A stretch of DNA of 64,000 nt, from assembly GCA_963854735.1 (NCBI GenBank), contig OY978099.1, forward strand, positions 868,001 through 932,000, given 5' to 3'. Both the position numbers and the translations under genes were made by a program. The notes under the pieces were generated by a model, which was given only the letters and a program-made list of their open reading frames with translations, was not told where the DNA came from and did no database searches. Position 1 is the first letter of the stretch; each line of letters starts with the position of its first letter. This document shows, piece by piece, positions 57,554-64,000 of this stretch. The stretch is from Marvania coccoides (Eukaryota > Chlorophyta > Trebouxiophyceae > Chlorellales > Chlorellaceae).

Positions 57554-59743
57554 TTAATTGCATACGTTGCCGTTGGCGTCCTTCCTGCCGAGAATGCACA
57601 CGCTGTAGCTCCGCAGCACTACTTTGCGAGCATCAGGCAGCACGCCGTTCATGTATTCGACAAGCTGACCCCTGGCCAGGGCCTTCCTCACTGCCTTCAT
57701 GGCGTTAAATCGGTTGGCAATAAATTTCAGCCGCACCGACACACGAACGACGTTTTTGCGGCGGAATTTACAACCAACGGTGGCGTCCACCCCGCATGCC
57801 TTCATGGACCGCGAGTAAGAGAACTTGGTGGCGGCATCAACAGCGGCGGAATTGATGACGGTCCCGCAGCGCCTGGTATTGGTGCCCAGCTCAAGAATCA
57901 GTTTGATGCCCTTTGTCTTGACGCACTTCTCGGGTTCGGTGAACGAAGGAGGGGGCGGGGAGGAGGTGGGCAGTTCAACTGGCGGTGGGGGTGAAGATGC
58001 AGGCAGCGATTCCAGCGGTGGCGGGGGGCTGTCAGTTGACGGGGGAGGAGGGCTGCAAATATGATTGAAATCGAAAGCCCGTCAGTTTCAAATATGCTTA
58101 TTTTTTGTCGTATTTTTGAAATTATGTTTGGATCAACATCAGCGCATTCTGGCACACCTTTCTACTGTTGGAGGAGGCGGGCTTGATTCCAGAACCACAG
58201 GTGGTGGAGGGCTGGGCAGAGGATCCTCCGGCGGTGGCGGCGAGGCCAGGGGCTCCTCCGGTGGCGGGGGCGAGGCCAAGGGCTCCTCCGGCGGTGGCGG
58301 CGAGGCCAGGGGCTCCTCCGGCGGTGGCGGCGAGGCCAGGGGCTCCTCCGGCGGCGGGGGCGAGGCCAGGGGCTCCTCCGGCGGTGGCGGCGAGGCCAGG
58401 GGCTCCTCCGGTGGCGGGGGCAAGGCAAGGGGCTCCTCCGGTGGCGGGGGCGAGGCAAGGGGCTCCTCCGGCGGTGGCGGCGATGCCAGGGGCTCCTCCG
58501 GTGGCGGGGGCGAGGCCAGGGGCTCCTCCGGCGGCGGGGGCGAGGCAAGGGGCTCCTCCGGCGGTGGCGGCGATGCCAGGGGCTCCTCCGGTGGCGGGGG
58601 CGAGGCAAGGGGCTCCTCCGGCGGTGGCGGCGAGGCAAGGGGCTCCTCTGGCGGCGGGGGAGAGTTGTCAGGGGGCGGGGGACTCTCAACGGGCGGCGGT
58701 GGGCTGTCGAGGGGAGGAGGGGGAGGGGAAGAAGGGCAGAGCGTTTGCGTCGCCTCGCAAAGAGTGGAAGGGCACAGGCACGCTTCTTCCAACTCGATCG
58801 TCAGCTCAAAGCTGCACGGGGTCTTCTCCACCATGTCCACCGTGAAGACATAATGGCCAGCCTCTGGGTCAAACACGGAGGTGCCGCAGATGTACTTCAC
58901 GATGGTGCTGCGCTCGTTCCCGGGCACGCAGTTGTACTGCTCGCCGGGCAGTGGGTCGGGGTAGTTGGAAATGTTCCTGGGCGGCATCCAGAAGTCGCCG
59001 GTCAGCCCCTTTTCAGGATCATTCTTGTGGAAGTCACCAATGCCGCCGGTGTAAACTTGCACCGTCCACGGCCAGGCGGTCTCGGGATCCAGCGCAGCGC
59101 GTGCAGTGGCAGTGGCGGGTGCGTCGTAATTTCCCAGGTTGTAAATGGCCCTGATGCGACCGTCGGGCCCTCCAACGGCGCCCACGGTGTCTGCGCCCAG
59201 GATGTACTGCAAGAGATGAAGGAAAAAAGGCCGGCGTTTGTGAGTACTGTTGGTTCTTCTGAGCCGCACACACAAAATTACTGCGTTTTCAGTTCAAAGC
59301 AAATATCGATTTGAACACATCGCTTACCAGAGCCTCGACGGAGAGTCCATAGAGCAAGCCAAACTCCCACACCGGGACCAAAGCAGACACTTCTGCATCA
59401 AAGACGACGGGGGGGCCTTCACCGCCCAGCTCAGCTGGGGCTTCTACATCCCCAAACTGTGGTGCATTGACGGGGTCAAAGTAGGGTTCTTGGCCGCAGA
59501 CTCGCGTTTCTGCAACTTGTTGGAGGATGCGCCCGCGGGTGGCGGCAACGGTGGCTGCTGCAGGAAAAGAGATGGAGGAGGAAGGAGAGCAATTGGTTGG
59601 TTAGCAAACGCAGTTACAACTACAAAACTGGTTGATCGGCCACCAAAACAAACGTGGTTTTTTCGCAACAGAAATTTGAAATTTGACTTGCCCTGATTGT
59701 GGCACCATAGCGCCAGGCTCAGGACGATGGCAGCTAATTTCAT
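57554..59743 (-). CDS. secreted chimeric wall protein, copy A: MRH-like head, Pro-rich rod, unknown Cys C-terminal domain
   Basis: Exons 59743-59692, 59557-59328, 59206-58158 and 58052-57554 give 609 residues. A signal peptide (MKLAAIVLSLALWCHNQ) is followed by a domain of about 200 residues. Its end, PGNERSTIVKYICG then VDMVEKTPCSFELTIELEEACLCPS, resembles the MRH fold of OS-9: Arg before a beta strand and Cys, then Glu and a Cys-x-Phe strand. In MRH sugar-binders that Phe is Tyr. Next is a rod of SPPPP and about 15 copies of EEPLASPPPP, the type of sequence hydroxylated and glycosylated in algal walls. The last 125 residues (KCVKTKGIKLILELG, then FSYSRSMKACG and SYSVCILGRKDANGNVCN) have six or more Cys and match no family I know. 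Intron 1 has a GC donor. Likely extracellular matrix; sugar binding is inferred. Confidence 0.85.
58194..58660 (-). repeat. 30-bp tandem coding repeat (copy A rod)
   Basis: About 15 head-to-tail 30-bp units, each coding EEPLASPPPP with small variants (EEPLAL, EDPLPS). Units differ mainly at third codon positions (GCGGTGGCGG versus GTGGCGGGGG on the plus strand), which shows selection on the protein and recent unit expansion. Confidence 0.95.
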
Positions 59744-60765
59744 AGCGTTTAATTACCTCTGGGACAACTATCTGTTGTTTGTAAACGGAAAGCGTGTTCC
59801 TATAGACACAACTGTAGGACGCGAGGTACTTCGGTTGTTAACAACTGTTTTTCTCTATCGTAGGGTGTGTACCGCAAGCAGCGAGAGGTGTGGAACGTGG
59901 GCTGCATTTATTCGGAGAGAGCTGCCCCAAATCAAAAGAGAATAGAGTCAACGTTGCCGTCGCCAGCTTGACATTTTCAACCTCCCAAAAAAATCGATTT
60001 TAAATTCGATTGTACAAATAAAAATGTCGACTACGCTGATAAGCGGTTTAATTTTGTGTGCTTGTTCTTTGCAATCGCGTGGGGGTTTAGTGATACGGAG
60101 AATGTGATATCTGCATCTTTAAGATGATCTTCAAGGCAAAATCTTGCCAGCCAGCTTAAAACCACGTCTCCGACGCACACTCTGGCATACTATGATAGCG
60201 ACGCGACAGCCCCACGTCTGACTGCCCGAGTACCAACCACTTTTTGCCGCACATTTTGTAGGTGAGCCCCCGAAACATCTTTGTTGCCTCTAGTGTTTAG
60301 CTACTTTCAGGGATGTTCTCGTCGCCAGGCCAGAGTGATCGAAAATTCCAACACACCGTCTTCTCTGCGCTGCCTTCCGTGGCTACAATGCCCCGGTTTG
60401 GTTCTTTCAAAATATTGTATAAACTGTACGATCTCGGGGCCCAGGGAACTTAGAGAAAAGAAAAAAAACAGAACAGAATTTCTGAGAAGAGAAGCTGAGG
60501 GAAGACGGTAATGGAAGGCAAGAACGCAAAACCACACAACAGTGCCCATTGGCCCTTATTAAACGAGCATCTGGGTTTTGGAAAACTGCGTTAAAGTTGT
60601 TCCAGCTGTTGCCAACACTGACGCACTGCCGAAAAATAGCCCGTTAGGGCGGATGGCGAGCGGAGCGAGCAGGAGAATTAGCTCAAAGAGGTGGCAGACG
60701 AGGGAGGGGGGGAAATGAGGTTGTCCGGCGCGGCGCATGGGGGTGGGGTGGGGTGGGCCAAATAG
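59744..60765. other. intergenic region between tandem paralogues (left part)
   Basis: Promoter and leader of copy A plus about 900 bp without recognisable genes. Short frames (59697-59945 plus; 60281-60511 plus) have no family and are not called. Confidence 0.5.
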
Positions 60766-61150
60766 TTAATTCTCCCGTTTGTATGGGCCATCTGGGACCC
60801 TGGGGAAGTAGTCCACTGAAGCGCCTAAGTACGGGAAGTCCGGGTGCACAAGGAGGCCCACTTCCTGAATCTCGTAGACGTCCCCCGTTGTATCCTACGA
60901 TTGAGAAGATGAAAAGCATGTAAATAAGGGGAACCGCCTTTAAAAACGGAGCAAAACAGCTTACCTGAAGATGTTTGATGTAATTTTCAGCGATGCTTTG
61001 CTGCAGCTCGAGCCCCCGGCACATGTGTGCGTTATCCTTAGGTGGGTTAAACATTTTTTGAAGGAAAACATTGCAATCGCCGTGCAGTAAGCCATTCTTC
61101 TGAGTTCTGCGCCATTTCAAATACGTTTCGGGCCTCCCTTGAGCAATATA
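60766..61150 (-). pseudogene. decayed YqaJ / lambda-exonuclease-type nuclease fragment
   Basis: In one minus frame near 61115-61075 the text AQNSEEWLTARR recalls the start of YqaJ-type nucleases. A shifted frame then gives MFNPPKDNAHMCRGLELQQS and IAENYIKHLQ. After a GTAAGC donor at 60964 and an acceptor before 60894, DVYEIQEVGLLVHPDFPYLG and ASVDYFPR follow, ending at TAA 60768-60766. The order Glu, then HPDFPxLGAS-x-D matches the catalytic Glu/Asp block of YqaJ, seen in recombinases of phages, large DNA viruses and mobile elements. The piece is short, lacks the downstream Lys block, appears frameshifted and has Tyr where the family has Gly. I read it as a relic of a mobile or viral-type gene. 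Confidence 0.5.
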
Positions 61151-61645
61151 CGGCTGTCCCTATGGCCTCCATTTGCCGTAACTTGCTTGATTCGATAATC
61201 ATCGATGCCAAATTTAAAGTTTAGACTACAATTCAAATTCTCTCAATCATAAAACTGGTATTAATGATCCCATGCATGGAATGAATGCGGCGAAACATGC
61301 CAACACGCTCAGAAGAGGGCGGGCGGGCCTTAAAAGTGGTGTGGCAGTAATAGAGTTGTTGCTTTCCAAAAAGGAGACAAAACTATTTCAATTGGATAAA
61401 GAAATAAAGTAAATACAGAGGAATATGTTAAGCGAGGACAAAATGAAAATATGATCAAAAAATGATTATTCGCTTTACTTTTTCAAAAGCAGTTCAGAAA
61501 GGTTCGAATATCGTTATCGAATACCGTCCTCCCTCCAGGGACTCTTTGTTTTTATAGAACAGGAAGAGCTGAATTATCCTTGGAGTATACTGGGCATATG
61601 AAAATTGTTATCATGGAGTAGAAAAAAAATTACTGCGGTAGAGCA
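61151..61645. other. intergenic region between tandem paralogues (right part)
   Basis: About 500 bp AT-rich, containing the copy B 3' UTR and the short repeat below. No gene recognised. Confidence 0.5.
61550..61606. repeat. second copy of the short repeat found in RPC1 intron 3
   Basis: AATTATCCTTGGAGTATACT followed by GGGCATATGAAAA aligns with 23541-23584 with few mismatches; the leading TTTATAGA is also shared with 23525-23534. Confidence 0.6.
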
Positions 61646-63764
61646 TTAGTTGCATAGGTTGCCGTAACGGTCTTTCTTGCCGAGGATACACACGCTGTGG
61701 CTCCGCAGCGCCACTTTGCGGCCGCTAGAAAGAAGCAGGGCGTTCATGTAATCGTGGAACCGGTACTTGACCAGTGCCGTGTTCACGGCCTTCATGGCTT
61801 TATACCGATCGGCGACGAAATTCAGGCGCACCGTCACCTGCACAACGTCCTTGCGGAGGTACTTGCAGCTGTCGGCGGTGGTGACGCCGCACTTCTTCAT
61901 TGAATGTGAGTAAGAGTACCTATAAGCGGTCTTTGCGGCAGCGGTGATGATGGCAGAGGAGCACTGCTTGGCGCCGACCACAAGGATCACTTTGATGCCG
62001 ATCTTCTTAGCGCACTTGTCGATGGCGATGGCGGGTGGAGGCGGGGAAGAGGTAGGCAGGGCTTTGGGAGGGGGAGGGGAGCTCTTAACGGGCGGAGGAG
62101 GAGATGCCAAGGGCATTTCCGGCGGGGGCGGGCTTGAGACCTGCTGTAGCTCAAGCGCCGGGGGCGGGGGGCTTTTCAAGGGGATTTTTACCGGCGGGGG
62201 TGGGCTTGACGCCTCAGGAGGGGGCGGCGAACTGAAGGGAACAAAGTGGGGACAACGCCATTTGCAGAGGTTCGGCAGCATTCAAAAGGGCAACGGGTGC
62301 GGTAATGAGCAGTGCACACTGCAATCTGAAGATACTCGCGGTATAAATGAAAGCAATAGACCGACACTGTGAAATACTAAATGCAAATTTCTCCTTTGAT
62401 TCATACCTTTGTTCCTCAACTGGCGGTGGACGCGATGCAACAGGCACCTCAGGCGGCGGGGGCGATGACAATGGATCTTTTGGCGGCGGCGGCGAGGCAA
62501 GGGGCTTCTCTGGCGGCGGAGGCGAGGCAGCAGGCACCTTCGGCGGCGGGGGCGAGGCCATGGGCTCATCCGGCGGCGGAGGCGAGGCAGCAGGCACCTT
62601 CGGCGGCGGGGGCGAGGCCATGGGCTCATCCGGCGGCGGGGGAGAGTTCTCAGGGGTCAGGGGACTCTCAATAGGTGGTGGGGGACTTTCAACGGGCGGC
62701 GGAGGGCTGTCGGGGGGAGGAGGGGGCGGGGAAGAAGGGCAGAGCGCTTGTGTCGCCTCACAAAGAGTGGAAGGGCATAGGCAAGCTTCTTCCAACTCAA
62801 TCGTCATCTCAAAGTTGCACGGCGTCTTCTCCACCATGTCCACCGTGAAAATGTAGTGGCCAGCAGCTGGGTCAAACACGGAAGCGCCGCAGATGTACTT
62901 CACGATGGTGCTGCGCAGGTTTCCAGGGACGCACTGGTACTGCTTGCCCGGCAGGGGGGATGGGTAGTTGGGGATGCCTCTGGGCGGCATCCAGAAATCA
63001 CCGGTCAGCCCTTTCTGCGGGTCATTCTTGTGGAAATCCCCAAAGCCACCCGTGTAAACTTGCACCATCCATGGCCAGGCGGTCTGTGGATCCAGCGCAG
63101 CGCGTGCAGTGGCGGTGGCGGCTGCGTCGTAATTGCCCAGGTTGTAGACGGCCCTGATGCGTCCGTTAGGCCCGCCAACGGCGCCCACGGCGGCTGCTCG
63201 CAGGATATACTGCACGAGAAGGGAGAAAAAGCGGCGGTTGTTAGTGGTTTATGATGTGATGGTTTATGTTCTTCTGAGCCGCACACAGCCTTGCGTTTTC
63301 AATTCAAATAGAATAATAGTTTAAATAATTCGCGTGTGTGGAATTAAAAAGCTTACCAGAGCATTGACAGTGAGGCCATAGCCCAAGCCAAACTCCCACA
63401 CGGGGACTCCCACACTGGGAACTGTGGGGCCTACGCCAGCAAGTTCAGCTGGGAATGCGACTGTACCAAATTGCGGAGCGGCTTTGGGGTTGAAGTAGGG
63501 TTCTTGGCCGCAAATTCGCGTTGCTTGGGTCTGCTTGAGAAGGCGCCCGTGCATTTGTACAGCGGGGTTGGCATTGGCTGCAGCAAAGGGAGGAGGAAAA
63601 GGGGGTGGGAAGGGTCAGATGGTTAGCAACTGAAAGTACCGAACATGAACGCCAATTATCTGTTGAAACTGGTCTCCTTGAGAAACAAAAGTGAGTGGCA
63701 TCTTGCCTTGACTGCAACACAAGCTGAGCGCCACCAAGAGGCTGGTGGCTCTTGCAGCCCACAT
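61646..63764 (-). CDS. secreted chimeric wall protein, copy B (tandem paralogue of copy A)
   Basis: Exons 63764-63707, 63577-63357, 63209-62407 and 62231-61646 give 555 residues. Same plan as copy A with the same exon number, phases and a GC donor in intron 1. Signal peptide MWAARATSLLVALSLCCSQ; then ICGQEPYFNPKAAPQFG and an MRH-like domain ending PGNLRSTIVKYICGASVF, VEKTPCNFEMTIELEEACLC. The rod is shorter and built differently: alternating DEPMASPPPP and KVPAASPPPP units, then more SPPPP text after intron 3. The C-terminal domain (KCAKKIGIKVILVVGAKQCS, YSYSHSMKKCG, SHSVCILGKKDRYGNLCN) pairs closely with that of copy A. Head and tail are much more alike than the rods, so the duplication is followed by free rod evolution. 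Confidence 0.85.
62445..62640 (-). repeat. 60-bp higher-order coding repeat (copy B rod)
   Basis: Two tandem 60-bp units coding DEPMASPPPPKVPAASPPPP, flanked by single 30-bp variants (EKPLAS, KDPLSS, EVPVAS). The unit differs from the EEPLA unit of copy A. Confidence 0.9.
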
Positions 63765-64000
63765 CGCTTAAAAACAGAACTAAGCGTTGTATTTCTACTT
63801 TGCGTACTGTGATTTAATAACAATTATACAATAAACAGTCGGATGGCTTCTTGTGGAGTTTTTCAATCAATGTGGAGCCCTGCTGCCGTACCATTTCAAA
63901 AAAAAACAAAAAACAGTCGTGTCTGTGGTACGCCGCGCGCGGCGGGACAATTTCGGATTCCTCTTTCGGATTTCGCTCTAATTCACATTTACAAACAATG
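63765..64000. other. upstream region of copy B and window end
   Basis: Promoter and leader of copy B. The window ends in ATG (63998-64000) on the plus strand after an AT-rich stretch, which could be the start of a divergent gene; nothing more can be seen. Confidence 0.35.

Noticed and set aside
58194..58660. Regular 30-bp repeats resembling a CRISPR array
   Set aside because: Units are directly adjacent without unique spacers and translate to EEPLASPPPP inside a gene.
58065..58853. Long plus-strand Gly-rich frame over the rod of copy A
   Set aside because: It is the complement of the Pro-rich repeats; the minus frame has the signal peptide, splice sites and conserved domains.
61500..61520. 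GGTTCGAAT text as a tRNA T-arm
   Set aside because: No T-stem pairing and no acceptor or anticodon stems nearby; no tRNA gene was found anywhere in the window.

Overview
The window is nuclear DNA of a green alga (Chlorophyta). GC-rich coding exons are separated by short, AT-rich introns (mostly about 65-200 bp) and short intergenic gaps. Several transcripts are followed by TGTAA, the usual chlorophyte poly(A) signal. The proteins are those of the green lineage: a DUF506 PDDEXK-like protein, a PDI5-type thioredoxin/ERV fusion, and hydroxyproline-rich wall proteins with Ser-Pro4 rods. I cannot fix the class. Exon models below were built by hand from splice sites and checked for phase, so whole-gene identities are safer than individual borders.

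Layout. 0-11 kb: CNOT3 (partial, minus), a degenerate cyclophilin (plus), a 1490-residue Sfi1-repeat centrin-binding protein (plus), mitoribosomal mS35 (minus), an unassigned GC-rich patch and a DUF1990 protein (plus). 11-25 kb: a 2169-residue HEATR5/Laa1/SWEETIE protein (minus), divergent from the largest subunit of RNA polymerase III (plus). 25-31 kb: an unknown multi-pass membrane protein (plus), a TrmA/RlmD-type RNA m5U methyltransferase (minus), a hypothetical basic protein (plus) and an ankyrin protein with a predicted myristoylation start (minus). 31-36.5 kb: two adjacent secreted-protein genes (plus), a FAS1-PAN protein and a Kazal-GH9 protein whose DAGD motif is altered. 36.7-43 kb: dephospho-CoA kinase, U1A/U2B''-type snRNP protein and PDI5-like protein (all minus), then a TAT-SF1/Cus2 homologue (plus). 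43.5-56.6 kb: a secreted PLA2-like protein, a type II membrane sulfotransferase, glucose-6-phosphate isomerase, a hypothetical protein and a rhomboid (minus), L-2-hydroxyglutarate dehydrogenase (plus), then DUF506 and MoaC/CNX3 (minus). 57.5-64 kb: two tandem paralogues on the minus strand encoding an unusual wall-type protein, with a decayed YqaJ-nuclease relic between them.

Most genes are unrelated housekeeping functions packed closely, as in compact algal genomes. Two themes stand out. One is the secreted or extracellular-matrix genes at 31.5-36.4, 43.5-44.1 and 57.5-63.8 kb. The other is splicing and RNA biology (snRNP, TAT-SF1, Pol III, CNOT3). The best candidate for something undescribed is the tandem pair at 57.5-63.8 kb. 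Each has a signal peptide, an N-terminal domain resembling the MRH (OS-9/mannose-6-phosphate receptor homology) fold, a proline rod that has expanded differently in the two copies, and a C-terminal Cys-containing domain I do not recognise. GC-AG introns recur in the window, including the first intron of both tandem copies.
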